Shown: one piece after another, positions 33,545 through 41,724 of the stretch
How positions within the stretch are numbered: the stretch's first letter is position 1
How the letters are laid out: the number at the start of each line of letters is the position of its first letter
Source of the DNA: Bradyrhizobium icense
GTDB lineage: Bacteria; Pseudomonadota; Alphaproteobacteria; Rhizobiales; Xanthobacteraceae
Reading direction: 5' to 3'
Assembly (NCBI RefSeq): GCF_001693385.1
Contig: NZ_CP016428.1
Span: forward strand, 1,240,001-1,304,000
Length of the DNA: 64,000 nt
Translations under genes and position numbers: made by a program
The notes under the pieces: model-generated
Database searches by the model: none
What the model saw: the letters and a program-made list of their open reading frames with translations, nothing else
What the model was told of the DNA's origin: nothing

Positions 33545-33564
33545 ATCATCAAATATTTGATGAT
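33545..33564. promoter_or_regulatory. Perfect 20-bp palindrome, likely MarR operator
   Basis: ATCATCAAATATTTGATGAT reads identically on both strands. It is AT-rich in GC-rich surroundings, ends one base before the candidate ATG at 33566, and so overlaps the translation or transcription start of the MarR gene. This is the classic arrangement for a MarR dimer repressing its own gene and the genes after it. Confidence 0.8.
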
Positions 33565-33565
33565 A

Positions 33566-34144
33566 ATGGACTACTGCATGCGTCCTGCAGCCAAAAACCC
33601 GCACTACGAGCCTGCACCGCTGATCCTTGGGCGTGGCGGCGTTCCACTCCGCCGCATTTTGGCGCCGCTGGTACGACGGCTCCAGCAAATCTGCCAAAGC
33701 ATGATCGCCGAGGCGCTGGAGGACGCAGGCCTGGTGCAGCTTGAGTTTGCCTTGCTGGCATTTGTCGATGACGTGCCCGGCATCAGCCAGCAGACGCTGT
33801 CAGAAGCGCTGGGAATCGACCGAAACAACGTCAGCCTCATCGCCGACAAGCTTGAAGCGCGCGGCCTTCTGATGCGGACGGTGAACGGCGCCGATCGCCG
33901 GGCTCGCGAACTCCATATGACGCCCGAGGGCAGGAAACTGCGGCGCCTCTGTATTCCGCGGGTTCGCCAGGCCAACGATCGAATCCTGACGTCGCTGAAG
34001 GCCGGCGAGAAAGAACTCTTTCTCGACATGCTGGTGCGCGTGGTGGAAGCCAATCGAGTGCACGCACGCCCCGGGGGCGGACGGCGCAAGCGCGGATCGG
34101 TCAAATCTCCACAGACAAAAGGGAGGCCAAGCCATGCTACGTAG
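33566..34144 (+). CDS. MarR family transcriptional regulator
   Basis: 192 residues from the ATG at 33566; 33578 is also possible and neither has a clear ribosome-binding site. Winged-helix core: VPGISQQTLSEALGIDRNNV then SLIADKLEARGLLMRTVNGA and the wing DRRARELHMTPEGRKL. A 20-bp perfect palindrome overlaps the start and is its probable autoregulatory site. It overlaps the following Bug-type gene by 11 bases, so that gene and the broken methyltransferase are in the same unit. Confidence 0.88.
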   Translation: MDYCMRPAAKNPHYEPAPLILGRGGVPLRRILAPLVRRLQQICQSMIAEALEDAGLVQLEFALLAFVDDVPGISQQTLSEALGIDRNNVSLIADKLEARGLLMRTVNGADRRARELHMTPEGRKLRRLCIPRVRQANDRILTSLKAGEKELFLDMLVRVVEANRVHARPGGGRRKRGSVKSPQTKGRPSHAT

Positions 34145-35102
34145 AGCGCTCGTCGTTCTGACTTCACTGTTTGCGATGGCAATCGTCTGCGCCTCGGAGC
34201 CCGTTCGCGCCGAAACGTGGCCGCAACGCACGGTCAAAATCATTCTGCCGCTTCCCGCCGGTGGCGGTACTGATGTGGCGGCGCGCCTCTTCGCCGAGGA
34301 GCTTTCTCGACGGTGGGGACGGCCCGTAGTCGTCGAGAATCGTCCCGGGGCAGACGGCATTGTGGGCGTCACAAGTTTCGTCAATGCCAATGATGACCAT
34401 ACGTTGCTGTTTTCATTCGCAGGTCCGATCTCGATCAATCCGTTGATCCACGACAAACTGCCATACGACCCGGTTCGCGATCTGGTGCCGATCGCGGCCG
34501 CGATCGACAATTTCTTCGGAATTGCGGTGTCGACGTCGAGCGGGGTGCAGACGATGGATTCGTTCATCACGGCGGCGCGGGCTTCTCCCGAGCGATTTAA
34601 CTGGGCCGCAACCGCGGGTCTGCCGCACTATATCTTTCTGGCGCTGCAGAAGAAGAACGGACTGGCACTGACGCAAGTGCCTTATCGTGAGTTCGCGCCG
34701 GCAGTGCAGGATCTGGCCGAAAATCGCATTCAGGTGTTGGTGACGACGCCGTCCTTCATGCTGCCGGCGGTCGCAAGCGGCAAAGCAAGGCTGCTCATGG
34801 TCACCAATCGACAACGCTCGCCGCTCGCCCTGGATGTGCCGACCGCGGAAGAAGCTGGATTCCCGGAACTAACCTTCGAGGGTGTCGTGGGCTTCTTCGG
34901 CGGACGCAACTTGCAGGCTGCGGTTCGCGACAAGATTGCCGACGACGTCGCTGCCGTGGGCAGAAATTCTGAAGTTAGTACTCGGCTGCGGGCGGCTGGC
35001 GTCGAGGTCCGCATCCTGATGCCTGCGCACTTCGCCGGCGCCATTGAAGAGCAGCGCACCAAGGTGCGCCAGATCGTGTCGAGCGCTAAGGTCGCCCGCT
35101 GA
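34134..35102 (+). CDS. Bug-family (TctC-type) substrate-binding protein
   Basis: 322 residues from an ATG after GGGAGG. The signal peptide ends at SEPVRA. Family pattern: TWPQRTVKIILPLPAGGGTD at the start of the mature protein, VVVENRPGADGIVG, then LPYDPVRDLVPIAA and VPTAEEAGFPELTFEGVVGF. Such proteins bind small carboxylates for tripartite tricarboxylate transporters. No TctA/TctB membrane genes are nearby, so it is one of the orphan binding proteins that are numerous in some Proteobacteria, perhaps acting as a sensor or using a remote transporter. Confidence 0.92.
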   Translation: MLRRALVVLTSLFAMAIVCASEPVRAETWPQRTVKIILPLPAGGGTDVAARLFAEELSRRWGRPVVVENRPGADGIVGVTSFVNANDDHTLLFSFAGPISINPLIHDKLPYDPVRDLVPIAAAIDNFFGIAVSTSSGVQTMDSFITAARASPERFNWAATAGLPHYIFLALQKKNGLALTQVPYREFAPAVQDLAENRIQVLVTTPSFMLPAVASGKARLLMVTNRQRSPLALDVPTAEEAGFPELTFEGVVGFFGGRNLQAAVRDKIADDVAAVGRNSEVSTRLRAAGVEVRILMPAHFAGAIEEQRTKVRQIVSSAKVAR

Positions 35103-35143
35103 TCGTGTGGCGATTGCCGGAAGCGAATCGAGGAGGTCGAGCG

Positions 35144-36189
35144 ATGTCCTTACCGGAAAGCAGCTCAGGTGTCGCACCGTCGACAGCCTTGTGGCCGCTG
35201 ATCACCGGCTACATGCCAGCGCGTGCGGTTCATGTGGCGGCCGAGCTTGGTATCGCCGACCTGATTGCGACTGAGGCGAAGACGGCAGACACTTTGGCGC
35301 GCGAAACCAATGCCGCACCGGCACCGCTTCGCCGGTTGCTGCGCGCCTTGGCCAGCATCGGTCTGGTCGAAGAACTGGAGTCCGGCCACTTCGCGTTGAC
35401 GGCGGCGGGAAGCCACCTTCGGTCGGATGTGCCCGGTTCGATGCGAAACGTCGCCTTGATGTTCGCGGCGGCGAGCGTGCCTGGAAATCCTGGGGAGAAC
35501 TCCTTCACAGCGTGAGAACCGGCGAATCCGGCACGCGCCGCGTCTACGGTGTCGGGACGTTCGAATATCTGGCCGCCAACCCGGACGAGGCTGTCATCTT
35601 CAATGCGGCGATGGCCGAAAATACCAGGCGGCTTACCGAGCTACTGGTTTCGACGTACGATTTTTCCCGTTTCCAAAACATGGTCGATATCGGCGGCGGC
35701 AACGGCGCCTTGATGGCTGCAATTCTCGCCGCCAACGCAGGCGTCCACGGCGCTGTGTTCGATTTGCCCAGCGGAATTGCGCAGGCGCCGCGGTGCCTCG
35801 CCGACGCCGGTGTTGGCATGCGATGCGAAGCTATCGCCGGCGATTTCTTCCGCTCGGTGCCCGAGGCCGCCGACGCTTATATTTTGAAATACGTCATCCA
35901 CGATTGGGATGACGCGCAAAGTGTGAAGATTCTGAGCAACTGCCGCAAGGCCATGCATCAGAGCAGCAAGGTGCTGCTGATCGAGCGCGTCATGCCAGAA
36001 AGGATGGACGCGACGCCGATCTGTCAGCGAATAGCCATGGCCGACATGAACATGCTGGCGATGCCCGGCGGGCAGGAGCGCACCGAACAGGAATATCGGA
36101 TATTGCTTGAGGCCGCCGGTCTCTCGCTGGAGCGGACCACTGCGATGCCGGGCTCGGAAATCAGCGTGGTCGAGGCGAAGCGCGGGTAA
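35144..36189 (+). pseudogene. O-methyltransferase (hydroxyneurosporene/ASMT-like), split by a frameshift
   Basis: The ATG at 35144 follows GGAGG. The first frame (35144-35515, 123 residues) gives the dimerisation/winged-helix domain (GYMPARAVHVAAELGIADLI, LRRLLRALASIGLVEELESG) up to MRNVALMFA. It then derails and stops at 35515. The second frame (35512-36189, 225 residues) gives the SAM domain (FQNMVDIGGGNGALMAAILA, KYVIHDWDDAQSVKIL). Adding one G in GCGGCGGCGAG near 35468 restores an uninterrupted protein with ERAWKSWGELLHSVRTGE across the junction. The two frames overlap as GTGA, so translation of two halves is conceivable, but a one-base deletion or sequence error is simpler. Confidence 0.82.
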
Positions 36190-36329
36190 GCGACCCCGCT
36201 GGGGCTATAGTGTGCGCGGGGCGCCGCGGACCTTTGATCGGCTAAACAGAAATCACAGCTTGCCTTGGACGGAACCTTCCATCCCCGGCGAACGTTCGCT
36301 TGCGCAGGGCCCATTTCGAGGAGGTCAAG

Positions 36330-37535
36330 ATGCGCAAGCAGTTGCTGTTATCGACTGGAGTTATTTACCTGATGCTGGCACCGGGGCTGTCGTATGGTCA
36401 GGCCCCGGGCGGGAGAAGTGAGGAACCGAAGCAGATGCAGCCGAGCGATCGTGGCAAGGGTGCTGCATCGCAAGAACGCGGCGCCGAGCGAGCGCAGGAA
36501 CGCGCCAAGGGTGCGGAGCAGAAGGCTCAAGGCGCAGCGGATCGTGAAGAAAGAGGAGCCGGTTCCCGGCAGGCGGGCGAGAAGGGCAAGGCTGCACCTG
36601 GGGCCGAGCGTCCAACGGCTGCGAGCGAAGACAGCAAGCGTGGCCGCGGCGATGATGCGAAGAAGGCCACGGAGCAAACCAAGGGCGCCCGCCCGGGCGA
36701 TCGGGAGGCCGATCGCGGCCGCGATGCCAAGGAGAGCGCTAAGGACAGTGCCAAAGACAGAACCAAGGGCACCGCCGAGTCCGAGAAGACCAAGAGCGGA
36801 ACAACGACATCCCAGAAGGAGCGCGAGGGCACGACCACCACGCAGAAGGAGCCGAGCCGCGATCAGCGGGACAGAACCTCGAAGGATGCGGCTGAGCAGG
36901 GCAAGGAGACGAGCCGGCCGGCGACCGCGACTGAAACCACGCGCACGCAGACCCAGACCAGCCAGACGCAAGACCGCCAGCAGATCTCGACCGAGAAGCA
37001 GGTGCGCATCTCCGAGACGCTGACCCGCGAGCGTCTCGCGCCGCCGCAGCGCAATCTCAACATCTCGATCCGGGTAGGCGAGCGGCTCCCGCGGCATGTG
37101 CGCGTGCAACGGCTGCCAGCCACGATCGTCTCGATCGAGCCGCAGTACCGCGGTTACGACTACTTCACGACCGAGGAGGAAATCGTGATCGTCGAACCTC
37201 GAACGCAGCGGATCGTGAGCCATATCCCGCGTGACGCGTCGCGCATTCGCGCCGCAGGCGGAGCGACGACCGGCGACCGTGCTACCGACGCGATGGCACA
37301 AGCCGGCGGAGCGCCTTGCCGTATCATGCGCCGGGATACCGCGGGCAATCTTACCGAAGTCTCACCCACAACGGTTGGTTCGACCGCACCGCCGGACTCG
37401 ATCAGCGTCACCGTTCGTGCGCCGGGCGGCGGAGGATCGACGAACCCGATTGCATTGGGTGCGTCCGATGGACAGATCGTTGTCGCCATGCAAGGTGGCG
37501 ATTGCACGGTGACGATCGAGCCGCAGACGCGGTAG
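36330..37535 (+). CDS. DUF1236 domain protein with long charged repeat region
   Basis: 401 residues from the ATG at 36330 after GAGGAGG. A signal peptide (STGVIYLMLAPGLSYGQ) is followed by about 200 residues of low-complexity sequence rich in Lys, Glu, Ala, Arg, Thr and Gln (for example KESAKDSAKDRTKGTAE, QKEREGTTTTQKEPS), probably disordered. The conserved C-terminal part has VRISETLTRERLAPPQRNLN and the DUF1236 signature YFTTEEEIVIVEPRTQRIV. The tail adds a short beta domain with two Cys. Secreted, envelope-associated, function unknown. A good terminator follows at 37589-37619. Confidence 0.88.
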   Translation: MRKQLLLSTGVIYLMLAPGLSYGQAPGGRSEEPKQMQPSDRGKGAASQERGAERAQERAKGAEQKAQGAADREERGAGSRQAGEKGKAAPGAERPTAASEDSKRGRGDDAKKATEQTKGARPGDREADRGRDAKESAKDSAKDRTKGTAESEKTKSGTTTSQKEREGTTTTQKEPSRDQRDRTSKDAAEQGKETSRPATATETTRTQTQTSQTQDRQQISTEKQVRISETLTRERLAPPQRNLNISIRVGERLPRHVRVQRLPATIVSIEPQYRGYDYFTTEEEIVIVEPRTQRIVSHIPRDASRIRAAGGATTGDRATDAMAQAGGAPCRIMRRDTAGNLTEVSPTTVGSTAPPDSISVTVRAPGGGGSTNPIALGASDGQIVVAMQGGDCTVTIEPQTR

Positions 37536-37588
37536 GGATCGGCGCGCGTCCATCGGCGGGTGTGGGCCGATCGCCGTCAAGAATAGAG

Positions 37589-37619
37589 AAGTGCGGCACC
37601 TAGTCGCCGCACTTTTTTT
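37589..37619 (+). terminator. Rho-independent terminator after the DUF1236 gene
   Basis: Stem AAGTGCGGC (37589-37597) and GCCGCACTT (37606-37614) around ACCTAGTC, followed by a run of T to 37619. It lies 54 bases after the DUF1236 stop. The stretch from 37620 to 37843 shows no gene; it becomes AT-richer just before the next start. Confidence 0.9.
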
Positions 37620-37843
37620 GTCGCCGCTGGCCATCAGGAAATTTGCTTCGGTCAGGCGTTTCGTGCTCTGCGTCCGGATGGAATCGCAGAGATCAAGATG
37701 TGACGGCGATGCCGCAATCACGCCTCCCTGCCATTTCGACGCGCCACTGGACAACGACACGGCTTGATTGTATCGTCTCAAGGTCGCATTTCATAAGCAT
37801 GACAATTACAAGTATTGACCCAAAATGATTGCATGGGGGCAAG

Positions 37844-38956
37844 ATGAGAATTGCCGCTTATAACATTGAAAACCTCTTCGACCGTCCAAGGGCGATGAAC
37901 CTGAATACCTGGCAGGACGGTAAACCGATCCTCGAAAAATTCGCGAAGCTAAACGCGCTTCTCGGCGAGACGACCTATTCTGCCGCCGCCAGGACGAAAA
38001 TGGCGAACCTGATGATCGAGCTGGGACTCGAGCGGAGCGATGAGGCAAAGTTCGTAATTCTCAGACGTAACAAAGGCGGCTTACTGAAGAGGCCGAACGG
38101 TGGCGGCATTCAGATTATCGCAAATGAGCGCGCCGATTGGGTAGGCTCGCTCGAATTGCGAGAGGAGCCGATCGATGAAAATTCGATGCGCAATACGGCG
38201 CGCGTACTTTCTGAGCTAGATGCCGATGTCGTCGGTGTCATCGAGGCAGAAAGTCGACCCGCCCTGCGGGATTTCAACAAGCTCATCCTTCCGGCTGTCG
38301 AGGGTACGCCCTTCCGCCATGTGATGCTGATCGACGGCAATGATACGCGTGGTATCGATGTCGGATTGTTGTGTCGCGAGGGATATCCAATCGCCTCAAT
38401 GCGGAGTCACGTTGACGACCAGATGCCAAATGGCGAGAATCTCTTCTCGCGGGATTGTCCGGAGTATGTCGTGGAAACTCCGAAGGGCAATCGTCTCGTC
38501 ATTCTGGTCAATCACTTCAAGAGCAAGGGTTTCGGTACCCCCGCTCAATCGGATGCGCGCCGCAAGGTTCAAGCGCAACGTGTGGCCGAAATCTACAAGG
38601 GGCTGATAGATGCCGACGAACAGTATGTTGCAGTTGTCGGAGACCTGAACGACACTCCCGATAGTGATCCTCTTAAGCCGCTGCTTGCGAATTCAACGCT
38701 AAGGGATGCCTTTTCTCATTCAGCGTTTGATGACGGGGGGTATCCTGGCACTTACGGTTCGTGCAGCGAGGCAAACAAGATCGATTACCTGCTGCTCTCG
38801 CCGGCGCTGATGGCGAAGGTGACCAAGGGTGGTGTGATCCGCAAAGGCATGTGGCCGGGCGTTAGGCCAAAGAAGTGGGACGTATATCCGGAACTGCAGG
38901 ATAAGCGTGACGCTGCTTCAGATCACGCCGCGGTGTGGGTTGACGTCGACATCTAG
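37844..38956 (+). CDS. Endonuclease/exonuclease/phosphatase family protein
   Basis: 370 residues from the ATG at 37844 (GGGGGCAAG upstream). EEP-fold catalytic motifs: RIAAYNIENLFDRP at the N-terminus, the DADVVGVIEAESRPAL block with the metal-binding Glu, VVGDLNDTPDSDP, and the C-terminal SDHAAVWVD with the catalytic His. There is no signal peptide, so it is cytoplasmic. The substrate (DNA, RNA, phospholipid or inositol phosphate) cannot be predicted. The GC content appears lower than that of the neighbours, and the gene stands alone, so acquisition by transfer is possible. Confidence 0.9.
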   Translation: MRIAAYNIENLFDRPRAMNLNTWQDGKPILEKFAKLNALLGETTYSAAARTKMANLMIELGLERSDEAKFVILRRNKGGLLKRPNGGGIQIIANERADWVGSLELREEPIDENSMRNTARVLSELDADVVGVIEAESRPALRDFNKLILPAVEGTPFRHVMLIDGNDTRGIDVGLLCREGYPIASMRSHVDDQMPNGENLFSRDCPEYVVETPKGNRLVILVNHFKSKGFGTPAQSDARRKVQAQRVAEIYKGLIDADEQYVAVVGDLNDTPDSDPLKPLLANSTLRDAFSHSAFDDGGYPGTYGSCSEANKIDYLLLSPALMAKVTKGGVIRKGMWPGVRPKKWDVYPELQDKRDAASDHAAVWVDVDI

Positions 38957-39033
38957 GTCGTAAGCCAGCCCCGGAAATCGCGCGGTAAACGAGGCGATGC
39001 CGGTCGTTCAATTTTCTGCCTCGACTTGCCGCC

Positions 39034-40626
39034 TCACCCCTCCGCTACCGCTTCGCTCCAGGCGTGGAACGGCTCAGTGGCGCCGCTGTTGGTTTCGCCG
39101 TCGCGCAGCACCACGCTGGGGCAGGCGAACTTCATCGGTAGGTTCTGGATGCGTGCCTCCTCGTAATCGAAGCGCGAACCCAACGCTTCGCGCGCGGCCT
39201 GCGGCAGGCGGACGTCGCCGATCACGATCGCGCCTTCGCTGGCGTCGATGCGCGGCTGGTGGATCGCCGCATCGAGATCCATGCCGTAGTCCATCACAAA
39301 CGACAGAAGCTGGCTCACCGCCGGCAGGATGCGCCGGCCGCCCGAGGCGCCGACTGCAACGCGGCGGCCGTCCGCCGCCTGCGCCAGCACGGGCGTGTAG
39401 TTGGTCAGGCAGCGTTTTCCCGGCGCCAGCGAATTCGGCGTGCCCGGGGTCGGGTCGAACCACATGATGCCGTTGTTCATGGTGATGCCGGTCTGGCCTG
39501 ATACGAATTTGGAGCCGAAGGTGGACAGCAAGGTTTGCGTCACCGCGGCCATGTTGCCGTCGCGGTCGACGGCCGAGAAATGCGTGGTGCAGGCCGGCGC
39601 CAGCGTTTCGGCGCCAAGTGCGCGCCTGCCGTCTTCATCGCCCATGTCCTTGAGGCGTTCGCGATACGCTTTTTGCAGCGCCGATGCATAGGCGATGTAG
39701 GCCGCCGCGTCCGGTCCGCCGCGCGCAGGCTCGAGATTTTCCTGCAGCAAACCAAGCGTGCGCGCCAGCGTCGGCCCGGCGGTGAGCTCGGGCGTCGCGA
39801 ACACGCTGCCGCCGCGATAGGGGATCGCCAGCGGCTCGCGCACAACGCTACGAAATGGCTTGAGATCCTCGACCGACAGCGCGCCGCCGGCGGTCTGGAT
39901 ATCGGCGGCCAGGCTCTGCGCCAGATCGCCTTCGTAGAAGTCGCGAGGGCCGGCGCTGGCGAGCTGCGCCATCGTGGCCTTGAGCCTGTCCTGCGGCATG
40001 CGGACATTGGACCTGATGCCCCATTGCGGGTTCGGCGGCAGGCCGTCCTGCAGATAGGCGGCGGCGCTCGCGGGGTAACGCCGCAGGTCTGCCGCCGCGC
40101 TCGAAATCATCACTGTGGTCCACCAGTCGACCGCAAGCCCTTCGCCGGCGAGCGCGGTGCTCGGCGCCAGCAATTCCTTCCACGGCAGCTTGGCGTGGCG
40201 GCGGTGCGCCTCTTCCATGCCGGCGACCACGCCGGGGACGGCGATCGAGCCGGGGCCGTGAATGTTGCGGTCGTCCTTTACCCGCGGCCAGGGGAAGATG
40301 TCGGAAGCCGCGCCTCCGCCGGTCAGCGGATAATCTTCGGCCCGCAGGCTCGCCGGCGCGCGCATGCCGTAATCGATCACCTCATAGCGGTCTTCGCGCG
40401 CCCGGTACAGCACCATCGCGCCGCCGCCGCCGAGCCCGCTCATCCAGGGTTCCAGAACGCCGAGCGCAAACGTCGTCGCGATGACAGCGTCGACGCAGTC
40501 GCCGCCCGCGGCCAGCACCTCGGCCCCCACCTGCGCCGCCCTGCTTGATTGCGCGGCGACGATGCCGCCTTTGGAGGTGACGGCCGGCTTGCGTATCACT
40601 TGGGTGCTGGAGAACTGGTCGCGCAT
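39034..40626 (-). CDS. Gamma-glutamyltransferase family protein
   Basis: 530 residues, Ntn-hydrolase. The autoprocessing site is T347 in ACTTHFSAVDRDGNMAAVTQ, the nucleophile freed when the chain splits into large and small subunits. Other family blocks are AQSSRAAQVGAEVLAAGGDC and LGGGGAMVLYRA near the N-terminus, and GGRRILPAVSQLL in the small subunit. There is no signal peptide, so unlike E. coli Ggt it may be cytoplasmic; related rhizobial enzymes hydrolyse gamma-glutamyl amides or act as acylases. It is divergent from a gamma-glutamylcyclotransferase gene, which supports a gamma-glutamyl substrate. Confidence 0.92.
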   Translation of the reverse strand: MRDQFSSTQVIRKPAVTSKGGIVAAQSSRAAQVGAEVLAAGGDCVDAVIATTFALGVLEPWMSGLGGGGAMVLYRAREDRYEVIDYGMRAPASLRAEDYPLTGGGAASDIFPWPRVKDDRNIHGPGSIAVPGVVAGMEEAHRRHAKLPWKELLAPSTALAGEGLAVDWWTTVMISSAAADLRRYPASAAAYLQDGLPPNPQWGIRSNVRMPQDRLKATMAQLASAGPRDFYEGDLAQSLAADIQTAGGALSVEDLKPFRSVVREPLAIPYRGGSVFATPELTAGPTLARTLGLLQENLEPARGGPDAAAYIAYASALQKAYRERLKDMGDEDGRRALGAETLAPACTTHFSAVDRDGNMAAVTQTLLSTFGSKFVSGQTGITMNNGIMWFDPTPGTPNSLAPGKRCLTNYTPVLAQAADGRRVAVGASGGRRILPAVSQLLSFVMDYGMDLDAAIHQPRIDASEGAIVIGDVRLPQAAREALGSRFDYEEARIQNLPMKFACPSVVLRDGETNSGATEPFHAWSEAVAEG

Positions 40627-40826
40627 AGGGGGCTTTCGTATCTGGTGGTTTTAGTGGTGCGGGCGATCTGGCGGCGTCACGCTCTCAAGATGGTGAAATT
40701 CGTGAACTAAACTTGGGCGTGACGTGAACAAAAGTCATGCTGATTGTCGCGTGGTTTGAATTGGCCTTGCGTTTCAACAATGGCACATTGGCGAGTATCG
40801 GGCGATATGCAAAGGAACATGCCGAC

Positions 40827-41558
40827 GTGACCGCGGATGCATTCATTCACCTGCCGGATCTTCGTGCTCGGGTGACCCGGCCAGAGCAATCGCTGCTCCG
40901 CCTGACGCCGGAGATGTTTGCGATGTGGGAGCAGCGGGCGCGGGCGGCGGGATGGCCGGCAGGCGGGCGGCTCTCGGACAAAGCGATCGAGACGTCGCGG
41001 CTTGCGGTGCTCGGCGATCACCCCGATGGCGATGACCTCTGGATCTATTCCTACGGCTCGCTGATGTGGGACCCCGGATTTCACTTCGCCGAAGTCCGGC
41101 TCGCCGACGTCGAGGGTTATCAGCGGCGTTTCACGCTGAAGATCAATCTGGGGCGGGGATCGCACGACTATCCGGCGCTGATGCTCTCGCTGGAGCCGCA
41201 ATGGGGATGTTGCCGCGGGCTGGCGTTCCGGATTGCGGCCGATTCCGTCCATGCCGAAACCGCGATCCTGTGGCGCCGCGAGATGCTGCGCGGCGGCTAT
41301 GCGCCGGCGATGGTGCCGATGGCGACGCCGCAGGGACCAATCACCGCACTCGCCTTCACCTCCAACCGCTCGCACCCGAGTTATGTCGGCGAACTGCCGC
41401 TCGCCGACACCGCCGCGATGATCGCAAGCGGGAAGGGTGTCCTCGGCACTAACTTCGAATACCTCGTGCAACTGGCGACGCAATTGCAGGCGTTGGGGAT
41501 CGAGGACCCCTACGTTGCGCAATTGCATGCGCAGATCGAGGGCGTTCCCGGCTCTTGA
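40827..41558 (+). CDS. Gamma-glutamylcyclotransferase (ChaC-like)
   Basis: 243 residues from a GTG at 40827 that follows AAAGGAA. An ATG at 40737 would add 30 residues that do not look conserved, while the sequence from the GTG (TADAFIHLPDLRARVTRP) matches how rhizobial ChaC proteins begin. The fold signature YSYGSLMWDPGFHF (74-87) binds the gamma-glutamyl group, and RREMLRGGYAP lies in the C-terminal part. ChaC enzymes cleave glutathione to 5-oxoproline and Cys-Gly. It lies 200 bases from the divergent gamma-glutamyltransferase gene, and both act on the same bond type. Confidence 0.9.
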   Translation: MTADAFIHLPDLRARVTRPEQSLLRLTPEMFAMWEQRARAAGWPAGGRLSDKAIETSRLAVLGDHPDGDDLWIYSYGSLMWDPGFHFAEVRLADVEGYQRRFTLKINLGRGSHDYPALMLSLEPQWGCCRGLAFRIAADSVHAETAILWRREMLRGGYAPAMVPMATPQGPITALAFTSNRSHPSYVGELPLADTAAMIASGKGVLGTNFEYLVQLATQLQALGIEDPYVAQLHAQIEGVPGS

Positions 41559-41724
41559 GGCGGTCCACCTGTGCGACCCTGCGGCGTCTATTTTCAAACA
41601 ATGTTTCAGGCTGATTTGCCGTACACTCCGGCATCCTGACGCAAGTGCAGGACGTCGATAGGCGGCATAGTAGAAGCCGCGCGAGAGACCGTCGACGCCA
41701 AAGCAATTAATTGGAGGGGCGCGC

